Below the pieces are notes generated by a model that saw only the letters and a program-made list of their open reading frames with translations, did no database searches and was not told the origin of the DNA. Below, piece by piece: positions 21,161 to 31,373 of a stretch of 64,000 nucleotides of DNA. The translations under genes were made by a program, and so were the position numbers. Origin of the DNA: Euglena gracilis (lineage: Eukaryota; Euglenida; Euglenophyceae; Euglenales); the NCBI GenBank assembly GCA_039621445.1, contig CP154955.1, positions 41,114,426 to 41,178,425 of the forward strand. Direction: 5' to 3'. Each line of letters begins with the position of its first letter. Position 1 is the stretch's first letter.

Positions 21161-21261
21161 GCACGCCCGTCGGCCGCGGCATTCCCCCAATCTGCGGCCG
21201 GCCCCACCCGGGCGGCCCCCGCCCCGCCCAAAAAGCTGAGCCCGGCCCGGCCCAAGACCAG
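21161..21261 (+). CDS. Possible tail exon (ARPSAAAFPQSAAGP...KKLSPARPKT)
   Basis: After CGAAAG, a 101-base stretch encodes an Ala/Pro/Lys-rich peptide ending KKLSPARPKT, and is followed by a GT donor (CCAG|GTTTGT). It ends in phase 2 and joins exactly in phase to the candidate at 21980. The pair may be the end of the kinase gene or of a separate gene. Confidence 0.33.
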
Positions 21262-21634
21262 GTTTGTGCTTAGTCGGGTGCCTACCCCACCGGGGGGCGG
21301 GGGGGGGGGTGCTAGGGGCAGGCACCCTATAGCACTCATCCGCCCCCCCCCGGGGGGGGGGGGTGCCTGCCCATAGCAGGCACCCCCTCCGACCCCGGCG
21401 CTGGGGGCCCGGAAACAGCCATTTTCAATGAAAATTTTCTGGGTCCCCTCTTTGGACCCCTACCCAGGGTTTGATATAAGGAGGGCGTACATGGTTTAAG
21501 TGGGGGGGGGGTGTCCCCCCCACCCCCCCCCCTCCTGGCCCGCAGGGGGGGGTCCGGACCACCCCCCCCCCACCTGCCAGGGGGGTCCGGACCGACCCTC
21601 GGGGGGGTTCCCGGGACCCCCCCCCCAAAAAGGG

Positions 21635-21805
21635 TCAATTTTTTCCTCCAGCGCTTCGCGCCGAAAATTTTTTGCATTTTTGGCACATTTTTGCCCAAAA
21701 AGTGCCCAAAATGGCACTTTTGGTCGTTTTGGGGGGTCAAAAATTTTCGGCCCGGCGCTTTGCGCCGGGCCGAAATTCGGTAACCCAGACCGCGCAACTG
21801 TTTAG
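21635..21805. repeat. Dispersed repeat, copy 2 of 3
   Basis: Same order of landmarks as 1877-2035 and 22785-22970, flanked on both sides by C/G homopolymer blocks with GGTCCGGACC palindromes at about 21548 and 21856. Confidence 0.5.
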
Positions 21806-21979
21806 GTGGGGGGGGTGTGTCTCGCCCCCCCCCCCTCCTGGCCCGCAGGGGGGGGTCCGGACCACCCCCCCCCCACCTGTCCTTATATCGAACCCTGCCC
21901 CTACCCCCCCCCGGGGGTGTGCCTGCTAGGGGCAGGCACCCTATAGCACCCAGCCACCCCCCCCCCCCCGGTCGGTAAG

Positions 21980-22070
21980 CACAAGCCTGCCCAAGACACC
22001 GGCCACCCCGGCCTCGGGGGAGAGGCCGGGGAAGACGGCGAACGGGTCCGCCTCAGTGCCAACCACATAG
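21980..22070 (+). CDS. Possible terminal exon ending TAG
   Basis: After GTCGGTAAG the sequence completes a serine codon from 21261 and reads TSLPKTPATPASGERPGK and a short Ser/Thr-rich tail, then TAG (22068-22070). AATAAA occurs about 300 bases on, at 22370. The in-phase join and the coherent Ser/Thr/Pro/Lys composition support it, but no homology is recognised. Confidence 0.33.
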
Positions 22071-22784
22071 TCTTTCGTGCCCAGGGCCCAGCGTGAAGCG
22101 TGGGGGGCGTTGCCCATTTGTCAGGGATTGATCCTGCCACCCGCAGAATTGAGGCCAAAGAATGTGAACGGCGTTGACAGGATGCTGACACAAACACTGA
22201 AAATATCAACGTGAAAATATTTCCGAAAAAATTTCTGCAAAATGGGGATTTTCTTGCCACACCAACATGCACAAATTCCTGCTGCAGCATCCTCGTTCAC
22301 AATCCTGCCACACAGTTTTTCAGCCCCGGACCCCCCATCGACGAGTTTTTTTTTATTTTCCTGGACGGTAATAAAAATTTTGGAAATTTTCAGGGTATAA
22401 AAATGGACCGAAAATGGGCGAAATGAGTCGAAGAAGGGCTGGCCAGGGCAAATTAGGGGTCAAAGAATCGGTTTTTTTTGCAAAATTGGCAATTTTTTTG
22501 GATATTTACAGGTCGCTGGCTTCATACCTCGAAGATGTCTGCATTCTCCAAGGGTCATGTTCATCTCTTTTTGTGAGGAAGCAATTCAGGGGAGGCTGTC
22601 TGCAGCTCCCGAAAGGGAGTCAAGGGGAAATGAACTCGGGCGTTTGTCACCTTGGGAGAGAGTTTTGTTACACTCAGTCTTTGGTGGCACAAATTGCCCA
22701 ACTGTTTTGCAAACTTTTGGGTGGTTGGCTTGGACCCCTGCAAGGGGGTCTGGACCGACGCCTGGGAGGTCCCTTCCCAAAAAA

Positions 22785-22970
22785 AGCTCCAATTTTTCCT
22801 TCTGGTGCTTTTGTGCCGAAATGATTTGCCCTTTTTTGACAAATTTTTGCCTAAAAAGTGCCCAAAATGGCATTCTTGGCCAATTTTGGAGGGACAAAAT
22901 TTTTCGATCCGGCGCTTCATGCTGGACCAAAAATCAGTCACCCAGACCACACCACTGTACAACCCCCCCC
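22785..22970. repeat. Dispersed repeat, copy 3 of 3
   Basis: It matches 21635-21805 through AAAAAGTGCCCAAAATGGCA, the AAAATTTTCGG-type patch and CACCCAGACC. It is followed by a CCCTATGGGTGGTGATG patch at about 23049, which also occurs near 2620, 14890 and 20105. Confidence 0.5.
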
Positions 22971-23130
22971 CCCACCTGCTGGACCAGAGAGGAGGTTCGA
23001 CCCCCCCCCAACTGCTTACATCGAACCCTGTTTGGGCTGTACCAAAACCCTATGGGTGGTGATGAGAGTCGACCCCCCCACCCCCATCCTGGTGGGTGGT
23101 GGATGGGGGGTCTGACCCCCCCACCAGGTC

Positions 23131-23155
23131 AGGGTTAGGGTTAGGGTTAGGGTTA
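23131..23155. repeat. Short interstitial (TTAGGG)n tract
   Basis: Four TTAGGG units in tandem, then TTAATTAGGG. This equals the telomere repeat of many eukaryotes, but here it is internal and short. Confidence 0.7.
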
Positions 23156-25964
23156 ATTAGGGTCATGGCCTGGGCCAAGCGCCGGGGGGGGGGATGCAAA
23201 AATTGGTTGGGCAGTTCGCACCGCATAAGTCAGTCAGAAACAGAAAGCAAAGGAAATCGGAAAGCTTTCGTGCGCAAATGAGCAAAGTTATGGCAAACGC
23301 AGGATTTCCGCAGGGTTCCCCCCACATCTCCCTCCCCGAACGTCTGACTGAAACGGATGAGCGCTTTGCTACTACGGGACTTTCACAGCCAGTCTGTGAT
23401 TTCAACAAAGGTTCAAAGATTTGGGGGGGGGATTCAAAGCATCCAGACCAGGGCAAGGGATTCCCGAGGCAGGACAAGGGCCCGAGGCACAGGAGAATCA
23501 GTTCAACTGACTGACATGTCGCGGGCACGGGGATGTTCTGATTTTGTGGCTGGACTCTGCGGCCTTTATCCCTCCCTGCCCCCAATCTCTAGCTTCGTTC
23601 GAGCGGTGATACAGGCCCCTCCACAGTCACCGCACTGAAACCAAGGAGGGCCTGGAGCAGTTTTCAGTGGCATGTTGGAAATGCTCACCAAAATACCAAT
23701 ACTTGTTTGATTCAGTGGTGTTTTTTGAGGGTCTCAGTCCACATTTTTTCAAAATTGATTTTTTCATCCACCTCTTTTTAAAAGGCTGGTCACCTGTGCC
23801 GATGGGGGGGGGGCAGCTCAGGTTTCTCTTTCAGGGTTCGCAGTACCCCCCCCCCCCGGGATTGCAGTTGGTCCAAAATACGGAATTCTGAGAGGACCCT
23901 CCCACCCAGAGGGGGGGGGGGGTTGCAGCAAGCCAGCTGGTGGAATTTTTCCCCAGTGACCAGCGCAAAGCGTCAAATCAATTTTTTGATGCCCAAAGCC
24001 TTTCAAAAAAATGCCCATTTTTGGCGGTTTTTTTTCGGGATTTCTTGGAACAAAATCAGCCAGAAAACAAATCATAAGCCCCCGTTTCCACCTCGATACA
24101 CCTCCAGGAATGTTTTTTTTGTTTTAACCCCCAGTTTGTGGGGACCCCCTGGACCCGGGTCTAGCCAGTGTTTTTTTTTTTTATTTGTAAGCATAGTGGT
24201 GAGCCAGCTACTGGACCCCCTGGAGGTGTGATCCGATGCCCCTCCTTGCATTACCACCATTTAATGCCTGGCCTCATTACACCAATGACAACAGATCACA
24301 TTGTCCTCCCAGGTTGCCCCGAATATGGGGAGGTTGAAGCAGTAATGCGGGTATGCATTAAATGTGGTCAGCTGGCCTCTGCTTAAGGATTTGCAGTGGG
24401 GGGGGGGGGTGCTGGACTGAATCTAGTCCAAAATCACCAGAGAATTTCCAGTTGACCCCCCCAAAGCCCATCTCAAAACCGCCGCCAATTTTCAGCAAAA
24501 TAAAACCCAAAAAGTCGAAGAAATAAAGCCCCCTTGGATTTTCAGCAGCGGACCCAAAAAGAAGACCCGGGGTCTCATTTGGGGGGGGGGGATTCCCCCA
24601 GTGACCGGTTGAAGCGCTGGGTTTTTTCTCTTGTCATGGGGACCCCCAGGATCCTCTCCCAGGGCGGGGGCTAGCTTTTCAGCCAGTGGACCGCCCGGGT
24701 CTTTGAGCAAAGGCCATTCCCGGAATCTTTTTTAAATTTGAATTATGAAGTTCAAAAGACAGGATAAATGCTGAGCAAAAACCAGCTGAAACCTTTTTTT
24801 CCCTTTCAAGTGGGCTTCCGGGAGATTTTCCCAGCATGTATCCAACCAGTGAAATTCCTCCTGTCTTCCCCAGTCCTGTTCATTCAGTCATCCCCCAGTC
24901 TTCCCATCACAAATTATTTTTATGCTTTTAACAAGGAAATGAAAATAGCCGCTGTCCTCCAGGCATCGAACCAGTGAATCCCTTGTGGAGTCATGTGTGT
25001 GTGTGTGTGTGGCATGTCATATGCCACACTGTCATATATTCTGTGTGTATGCGACATTCAGAGATGTCTTCAAGATAGGAGTTATCTACTCATTTTCGTC
25101 TGGTATATATTTATATTTTGTATATATTTGTATATATTTTTTTATCCAGTTTGGGATCAAAATGATTCTTGATTCTTGAGTTCTTCCAGAGAGAATTTTC
25201 CAATTAACCTTTGTTTTGGATCAAGTGAAGCTGACAGAGATGTAGATTGCCAACCAGCCAGGAATCCCAGGCAAGGACGCAGCGCAGGCATTGGTATTGG
25301 AATTGGTATTGGTATTGCATATTCTGGGCTGCGGGTCCTGCTCCAGAGTGTTGGTCCCTGAATGCACCTGAAAGGATTTGCCTGGCATTGGTAATCTGCG
25401 TCGTAATGCTCACCTTGGCAGGATGCTTTTGGCATTTCAGAGCACTCATGCCATTTAAAAGGTGTCCATGGAGAACAGTGGTGTCCAAAATTCATTTGGC
25501 TTGAAAAAGCTAAGAGAGGGAAAGGAGAGAGAAAGGGTGAATGGTTTACGGAGTTCAGCAAATATGGTTCACAATCGACCGATCAACCTCTCGGAGGGGC
25601 CAGTGATGTCACCTGGGTAGGGGCACGTGTCGTTTTTGACGTGGCATTGACAGGGTGTCCGAAACGGCTGAGATGCCAATGCGCGTTCCAGGCATAAAGT
25701 TGCCACACTTTGGTGTAATTTATTCTCTTCCTCGCCCTCCCCTCCCCGCCTTCTCCCGCTCTCTTGCCTTCAGCTGACCTAACACTCTGCTGATGCATTT
25801 TGTTCCTTTTCTGACCCTCCGAACCATCATTTGACTTTGACCATTGCATTATGATTTTTAGACACGCTGTTTTGTTCTTACCCTGGGATGGGATGGATGC
25901 CCAAGCTTCGCAGAAAAAAAACGCAGGCGGCACGAGGCTCACCCTCCCGAAACTCTGCTGCTGA

Positions 25965-26823
25965 ATGTCACGAAGAAACAATTGTCACAAAGAAACATTT
26001 CGCAGCCAAGAATGTTCAAGAGTGTTTTATGTTTTAAACCTCCTTCCGCCCAATCCAAAGGAAACACCTCGGGCTCCAATCGGTTCCACTAGCGGGAAAG
26101 GTGTTCTTTCCGGCCCCCACACCCCACACAATCCGACCTTCCCAACCACAAACACGACCGCCGACCCAAGGACGACAGAAGCGTCAGGAGCAAAGGCCGG
26201 TGGGTCTCCTTTGATCAGCCCCAACCCCACCGGTCGGGGCGAAACGCCAGAACCGGCCTCAGAACCGAGGGGGGACGCCCCATGCGACAGGCTGGCCCAC
26301 ACCGGAGCGGGGTTTACGCTGGGCGGTGAACCGGGGGTGACGCCGCCAAGGATCCCGCCCCCGGGGAGCCCGGGCGGGCCTGAGAGTTGCCAGCCCACGG
26401 CCATGGAGACGGAGACGGACGCCCTCGAGGGGGTTGCAGCGCAGCCAAGCACCGCCTCCCAATCCCCCAGCGCCCCAACGGTCCCCACAGCCTCCCAAGG
26501 CCCCCCTCTCTCCAACCCGGACTCTGCCTCCCCAACCCCAGGCCTCCCCCCACCCACCCGTGAGGTCCTCCAGGAGCGGGTCGTCATCGTCGAGAGACAG
26601 GTCCCCGTTCCCGTGCGGGAGCCCGTCTTCGTGGATCGGGTCATCGAGCGGGTGGTCCCGGTCCCCGTGCAAGTCCCCGTGGAGGTACGGGTCCCCATGC
26701 CCGTCCCCGTCCCCGTGGAGGTTCGGGTACCCATCCCCATCTACCTCCCTCCCTCCGCGCCACAAGCCCCCTCCATCGTGCAGAATGTGCATCTCAACGC
26801 ACTCACCATCGGCCCCTCCTCCT
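25965..26823 (+). CDS. PLE-A ORF1, N-terminal part (VPVPV-repeat protein), split by DIRS insertion
   Basis: The frame starts at ATG 25965. From 26246 it is almost identical to 36317-36895. After a Pro/Thr/Ser-rich leader and a repeat unit reading HTGAGFTLGGEPGVTPP, it has a 70-residue block of valine-proline repeats with charged partners (ERVVPVPVQVPVEVRVPMPV). Function unknown; by position it is the first ORF of a Penelope-like element. At 26823 the coding sequence is cut by the DIRS element and resumes at 31374. The uninterrupted copy shows the two halves were one reading frame. The part before 26246 has no second copy here, so the true element start is unclear. Confidence 0.65.
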
Positions 26824-26884
26824 TCGTACTCCCTCGAGGAAAACCGACCAGGGAGGAAGGGACACCGAGGGCGAAGCACAAAGA

Positions 26885-26965
26885 CCTTGTGAGGCCATGC
26901 CTTGCTCGCCGGCGGTGTTGTTTGGATTGTTTGCTGCGTTGGGTTAGGAGTCCCTGCTTAGTGCC
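26885..26965. repeat. DIRS left inverted terminal repeat (81 bp)
   Basis: An exact reverse complement of 31269-31349. A weaker match continues to about 26985 (TCGCCGGAGTTGGCTGA). The recombinase stop codon lies inside it at 26944. Confidence 0.95.
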
Positions 26966-28300
26966 GCCTCGCCGGAGTTGGCTGACGATGCTGCTCCGAC
27001 TTGGCGACGTGACTTCTTGCCCTTGGGGGGGGTCCCCCCCCTCTCCCCCCCCTGGCCCCCACTCTCTGACCGAGGGCTTTTGAAGACAAATTTTCTTTTA
27101 CGGGTGGGGGGGTCGGGCTCACAAGGTCTTTGTGCTTCGCCCTCGGTGTCCCTTCCTCCCTGGTCGGTTTTCCTCGAGGGAGTACGAGACACCTCGGGCT
27201 CCGCACTTTGCCCTTGTGAGGCCAGATTGTGCACTGAAATTAGGGGGGCCAGGGCATTTTCCAGGGCACCTTGGGCACCCAGTCGTTGATAATGGGCTGT
27301 AAAAGCCTCCACCCCCCTCCACTGGCCAATTTCACAAACTTCTTGGGCAGAAAGGCCCAATTTTTTCAGTAAACCAACTCCTGCCCCTCTGGTGGAGTGG
27401 GCCCCCCACACCTGGGGAGTCACCCCATGTTTGGCCAAAAAATCTTTTGTGATAGAAGCCACAGTGTCTGCACTTATGGCTCTGAAGGGGGGTTTTAATG
27501 AAATTAGGAGGGGGCCCCCAGGTTTGACGAATAAACGTGTGGCAGTCACATAACACATCATTAAATGAAATGGGCTTATTTGGGGACACTGGGGTATGGA
27601 CACAACCCTCTCCCACTTGTGAAATTTTTGCCCTTTACGCTTAATTTTGATGTAGGGTGCCCTACCCAACACACTGGTGGTTCGTTTGACTTGTGCCAAG
27701 TCAGAGGATCGATATAAACAGAGAACTCGTGAGCAAAAAATCAGCTGGGTACGCAATGTACAAATATCAGTGGGCATAGGGGCCTTGGCCAGCCCCAGGA
27801 GGATTGGGAGGGGATCCCAAAATGCCCCATACTTCTCCAGATTTTGGTTCCAAAGCCTCTTGTAGGGGGTTAATAGGGTGTGGAATCTCAGTCCACCAAA
27901 CCCAGGAATCAAAAGCATTGCACTGTATGCATTACGGGCTTGGGCCTTTGAAAATTGGAATAATTGTATTAAAGCGTCAGCCACTTGGTCAGTGGTGGCT
28001 TCAGGGGGGGGCACCCCCATGTGTTCCAAAATTACCCACAGAAGTGCAAAAGCACTCTGATAACGTTTTAAACTGGGGTTTCTCCCCAGGAAATCTTCAA
28101 TGGTTTTAACCTGAATTTGTTTCCCCTCCAAAATTTGCCTGAGCAAATCATGCAAAGTAGGGGCCACCTGGGGGGTGGCATTTGTTCCCCCCTGCAATTG
28201 GTGAACATACCCCTGTAGGGGGTGATTTTCAGGCAGGGGGTCCCTGGCACTTTCATTTTTATTAATTGGGGCCACCATGTTGCTGAATCCCAGTAGGGGG
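26944..28300 (-). CDS. DIRS tyrosine recombinase
   Basis: The C-terminal part of a frame open from 31092 to 26944 (1382 codons). The recombinase proper begins around 28300, overlapping the end of the RT frame by about 230 bases. An SAM-like N-terminal segment (LHDLLRQILEGKQIQVKTIE) is followed by the catalytic pattern: arginine in LYRSSDLAQV (about 27710), HSTRG (about 27390) and a W/H-then-tyrosine pair in QWRGVEAFTAHYQRLG (about 27290). It would insert circular double-stranded DNA by strand exchange, without target duplication. Downstream of the tyrosine is a basic tail (KKSRRQ) that runs through the internal complementary region into the left terminal repeat. How it is expressed (frameshift, splicing or its own start) is not visible. 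Confidence 0.9.
27118..27224. repeat. DIRS internal complementary region (circle junction)
   Basis: Bases 27118-27187 are the complement of 26824-26893 (70 bases), and 27188-27224 the complement of 31337-31373 (37 bases). The join at 27187/27188 therefore places the right terminus directly against the left terminus with nothing added. It also lies within the recombinase coding frame. Confidence 0.93.
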
Positions 28301-31085
28301 TGACCATCAAAACTTTGGTCTGGGGAAACATTTTCAACCTGGGCAGAAATTGTTGGATTATTGACCAGGGGGGGTTTGCATAAAGATCCCCCATGTTGTC
28401 CAGTGGACATTGTAGTGCATTTACCGCTGTGGCCTCCCAATGGGGCCACCTGGCCACAAAATTGGGCAGTTTTTTGTTGCCTGGGGAGGCAAATAAATCT
28501 GTTTCCAGATTTATGAAATTTTGGAATTGCTGTCTCAACCATTGAAAAAGTTGGGGGTCTAAAGAATAATCCCCCCTGTCCATTTCCCATCTGCTTATGG
28601 GGTCTGCTAGGCATTCCTTTGAAGGCACCCAGTTGACTTGGAGGTTTACTTGGTGCTCCATGCACCATTTGAAAAATGGTCTTAGCATTTTGTTGAAGGG
28701 GTCTTTTCTGCCCCCACCTTTTGTTAGGTAATAGTAGATTACCTGGTTGTCCACAGACAAAGAAACTGTTTCTCCAGGTTTGCTCAAACTTTTCACAGTG
28801 TTTATAGCTGCACTGAGCTCCTTTACATTGATGTGTAAAATGGAGTCTTTTCTCCAAAATTCCTGCACAATTTCTCCTGTGTGGATGTCCAGCCCCCCCC
28901 AGGCATGGGTGCTGCTGTCTGAGTGCAACTCTCTGGTTGCATTTTGGGTGAAGGGTCTGCCCCCCCAGGTGTCCAATAGAGTTTTTATTTCCCTTAATTG
29001 GGCCTTGATTTCCTGGGAAATGGGGTGTTTTGAGTCCCAGGGGGCTGTGGACTTTGCCACCAAAAAATTTGCCAGGGTGTCTGTAAAAGCCCTTAAAAAG
29101 GGCAGGGCCATTAGATTGCATCTTATTTGACCCAAAATGGCAGCCAACTGCCTTTTTGACATGTAATCTTTTTTCACGATTTTTCCCAGCTCCTTTTTTA
29201 TAGTTTTGACTTTCTGGGGGGGCACTTGTAACTTTCCTTCCTGGAAGTTCAGTTGAAACCCCAGGTGGGTTACCACTTGGGTGGGCTGCAGGGTAGACTT
29301 TTTCACATTGATTTTGAACCCAGAATCCAGCAAATCTTTGACAACTCTGTTCAGGTGATTTTGCAAAATGTTTTGGGTGGGGGCCACCAGTAAAATGTCG
29401 TCCAGGTAAATAAAGACCTGGATGCCCCTTTTTCTCCACAGTTTTTCGAATGTCTTCATTACTGACATGAAAATTTGGGGCATTACATTTAGCCCAAAGC
29501 AGCCTGTTTGAAATTCCCAGGTCTGCCCCCCTACCTGATGTCTTAAAAATGGCCTTAGGCCTGGACTTAATGGAATATGGAAATAGGCATCCTTCAGGTC
29601 TATTTTTGCTGCCCAGTGGCCTTTTTCCAAAACTGGGAAAATGTGCTGGATATGATCCAGCCTGAAAGGTTTTACTTGAAACTGCTGATTTATTTCTCTG
29701 CAGTCGCTGATCATTCTCCATTTTGTTGTTCCCCCCTCTGGTTTCGAAATTAGAAACCATGGGATTAAATGTTGGGATTCTGAATCCCAAACTCGTTTTA
29801 TTGACCCAGTTTTTTCGTAATCCAGCAGAATTTTTTCTGCCTGGTTCAGGTCCAGATTGGCCCTGGGTTTTGGGTGTGTGGACAATTTTGGGGGATTTAC
29901 CCAGGGGGGTTGAATTCCATTTTTGATTAATTGACATGTTGCTGGGGGGGCATTTTTTGACCACCATTTTAGACTTTTCTGAAGTCTCTGGTACAGGGGG
30001 GTATCTCCCCATTTTTCCTCCATGGAATTTATTTCCTGAATCAGATGATTGTTTAGGGGCTGGGTGGGGGGTGTTGGACATTTCACAGCCCCTATAGCCC
30101 CTAGGGCTTGAGCCCTTGGAAAAAGCAAATGTTCTTGGGGGGGTGTGCATGCACTCTCCTCTCTTCTCACTCTCTCTCTGGAGCATCTTGTTGTTGGAAT
30201 GCATACCATAGGGCTTAATGCCCCTGTTTTGCCTATCAGGCCTCCTTGATGATGATGGTGTTGGTAGCCATACCATAGGGGGGCCTCTGTGGGTCCCCCC
30301 CTTCTTGATTTCACTGGGAGATTTGAAGGTTGATGAATAAATACTTGTGGGGGTCCTTCCCCTTCCCCCTGTTCCTCCTGGGGCTGGGCATTTGTTAAAT
30401 ACAAAGCCCCTGGGGGGCTGCCCTTTAGCTTCTGGGGGGCCTCTGGAGGTCCACCCCTTGTATGGCTGCCATAGCCCTTGTATTGGCCATCTTGGCCCAA
30501 GCCCCCTTTGTTCTGGCCTCCATGGCCGGGGCTGTAAGTTCTGGCTTCTTGCCATGCCCAATTGAAATCTGGGGGAGCCCTGTTGCTGGGCCACCCCCTT
30601 CCCCCCTGGAATGGGGTTGTGGGCTGAATTTGAAAAAGCTGGTCGGTACAGACCTTTTTTGCCCCTTCCTGCTGGGCCATTTGCTGGCTTCCCAATGTTT
30701 GACTGGCCCCCTTGTCCCTGATTCCATCTTGATAGGTTGGGGACATTTGCCCTGTGGGCTGGGGCTTTTGGTCTCTGGGCTGGGCCTGCCAATCTTGCAG
30801 GTTTCTTGAACCCCAATTTGAAATGTGATGGGTCTTGACCCTGGGTACCCAATGTCTTTCGTTGTCGCCTGGGCTTTTTGCCCACTGTTTGCCAGGGTCC
30901 ATGGCCATCACTGTGTGTGGTTGTCTGCTGCTGAAAAATTTTTTCTGCTGAGATGTGTGGTGGGGGGGAAGTGATGGCCACGGTTCGCCACGTTGAAACC
31001 GCATCTCCAAGTTCTCCAGCTGGCGCTTCTTGTTCTGCACTTTGTCCAGGTTGTCGACTTGATAATTCCAATTCGTTCTCCACAT
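28068..31085 (-). CDS. DIRS reverse transcriptase / RNase H / methyltransferase-like polyprotein
   Basis: 1005 codons from ATG at 31085. Residues 1-330 are basic, Gln/Gly-rich and Gag-like, with a HHHH run. The RT covers roughly residues 400-650: KWRMISDCREIN, IDLKDAYFHIPL (about 496) and YLDD (codons 29397-29408, about residue 560). RNase H follows with HSDSSTHAWGG (about 720), NVKELSAAIN, SVDNQ and ADPISR (about 830). The C-terminal segment has DLFASPGNKKLP and DLYANPPWS (about 898), like the methyltransferase-type domain of DIRS elements. It makes cDNA from the element RNA. Another frame is open over its whole length, so the exact Gag start is uncertain. The frame looks intact. Confidence 0.9.
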   Translation of the reverse strand: MWRTNWNYQVDNLDKVQNKKRQLENLEMRFQRGEPWPSLPPHHTSQQKKFFSSRQPHTVMAMDPGKQWAKSPGDNERHWVPRVKTHHISNWGSRNLQDWQAQPRDQKPQPTGQMSPTYQDGIRDKGASQTLGSQQMAQQEGAKKVCTDQLFQIQPTTPFQGGRGWPSNRAPPDFNWAWQEARTYSPGHGGQNKGGLGQDGQYKGYGSHTRGGPPEAPQKLKGSPPGALYLTNAQPQEEQGEGEGPPQVFIHQPSNLPVKSRRGGPTEAPLWYGYQHHHHQGGLIGKTGALSPMVCIPTTRCSRERVRREESACTPPQEHLLFPRAQALGAIGAVKCPTPPTQPLNNHLIQEINSMEEKWGDTPLYQRLQKSLKWWSKNAPPATCQLIKNGIQPPWVNPPKLSTHPKPRANLDLNQAEKILLDYEKTGSIKRVWDSESQHLIPWFLISKPEGGTTKWRMISDCREINQQFQVKPFRLDHIQHIFPVLEKGHWAAKIDLKDAYFHIPLSPGLRPFLRHQVGGQTWEFQTGCFGLNVMPQIFMSVMKTFEKLWRKRGIQVFIYLDDILLVAPTQNILQNHLNRVVKDLLDSGFKINVKKSTLQPTQVVTHLGFQLNFQEGKLQVPPQKVKTIKKELGKIVKKDYMSKRQLAAILGQIRCNLMALPFLRAFTDTLANFLVAKSTAPWDSKHPISQEIKAQLREIKTLLDTWGGRPFTQNATRELHSDSSTHAWGGLDIHTGEIVQEFWRKDSILHINVKELSAAINTVKSLSKPGETVSLSVDNQVIYYYLTKGGGRKDPFNKMLRPFFKWCMEHQVNLQVNWVPSKECLADPISRWEMDRGDYSLDPQLFQWLRQQFQNFINLETDLFASPGNKKLPNFVARWPHWEATAVNALQCPLDNMGDLYANPPWSIIQQFLPRLKMFPQTKVLMVTPYWDSATWWPQLIKMKVPGTPCLKITPYRGMFTNCRGEQMPPPRWPLLCMICSGKFWRGNKFRLKPLKISWGETPV

Positions 31086-31092
31086 TCTGCAT
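30120..31092 (-). CDS. Possible DIRS Gag in the recombinase frame
   Basis: The first 320 or so codons of the 31092 frame overlap the RT ORF start and read as a basic Gly/Pro/Gln-rich protein with WQTVGKKPRRQRK and many Arg/Lys, as nucleic-acid-binding Gag proteins do. The RT frame over the same bases also looks Gag-like, so which frame is used is undecided. Another start lies at 31237 in the third frame. Confidence 0.35.
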
Positions 31093-31268
31093 TGACTTCC
31101 AATGTCAAAGTTGAAATAATTTCTTGAAATTGATATTCTGCAGGTTCTACAGGTTCTGAATATTGATATTGTGTTCTTTTGATCTCTTCCAACTCTGTTC
31201 TTTGAAAGTTTCTGTCTTCTTCCGTGTCGAAGGGCAAGATTAGGAATCAGCCAACTCCGGCGAAGAAA

Positions 31269-31349
31269 GGCACTAAGCAGGGACTCCTAACCCAACGCAG
31301 CAAACAATCCAAACAACACCGCCGGCGAGCAAGGCATGGCCTCACAAGG
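31269..31349. repeat. DIRS right inverted terminal repeat (81 bp)
   Basis: An exact reverse complement of 26885-26965. It precedes a 24-base outer end ending CGAGGTGTC at 31373. Confidence 0.95.
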
Positions 31350-31373
31350 GCAAAGTGCGGAGCCCGAGGTGTC

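Larger units (their letters stand above)
22071..25964. other. Intergenic repeat-rich stretch without recognised genes
   Basis: Mixture of G/C-run blocks, dispersed repeats (listed), an AT-rich part at 24720-25200 with a GT microsatellite at 24990-25010, and a (GGTATT)n patch at 25289-25319. I found no exon-like GC-rich island with a recognisable domain here. Confidence 0.5.
26824..31373 (-). mobile_element. DIRS-type tyrosine-recombinase retrotransposon, 4550 bp
   Basis: It has perfect 81-bp inverted terminal repeats (26885-26965 and 31269-31349), unequal outer ends (61 and 24 bases), and an internal complementary region (27118-27224) that joins the complement of the left end to the complement of the right end. 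This is the diagnostic DIRS layout, which lets a linear copy be rebuilt through a circle. It encodes RT/RNase H and a tyrosine recombinase on the - strand. The termini are fixed by comparison with the empty copy at 36883-36906: the host sequence ends at 26823 and resumes at 31374 with no duplicated bases, as expected for recombinase-mediated insertion. The perfect repeats and open frames suggest a recent insertion. Confidence 0.93.
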
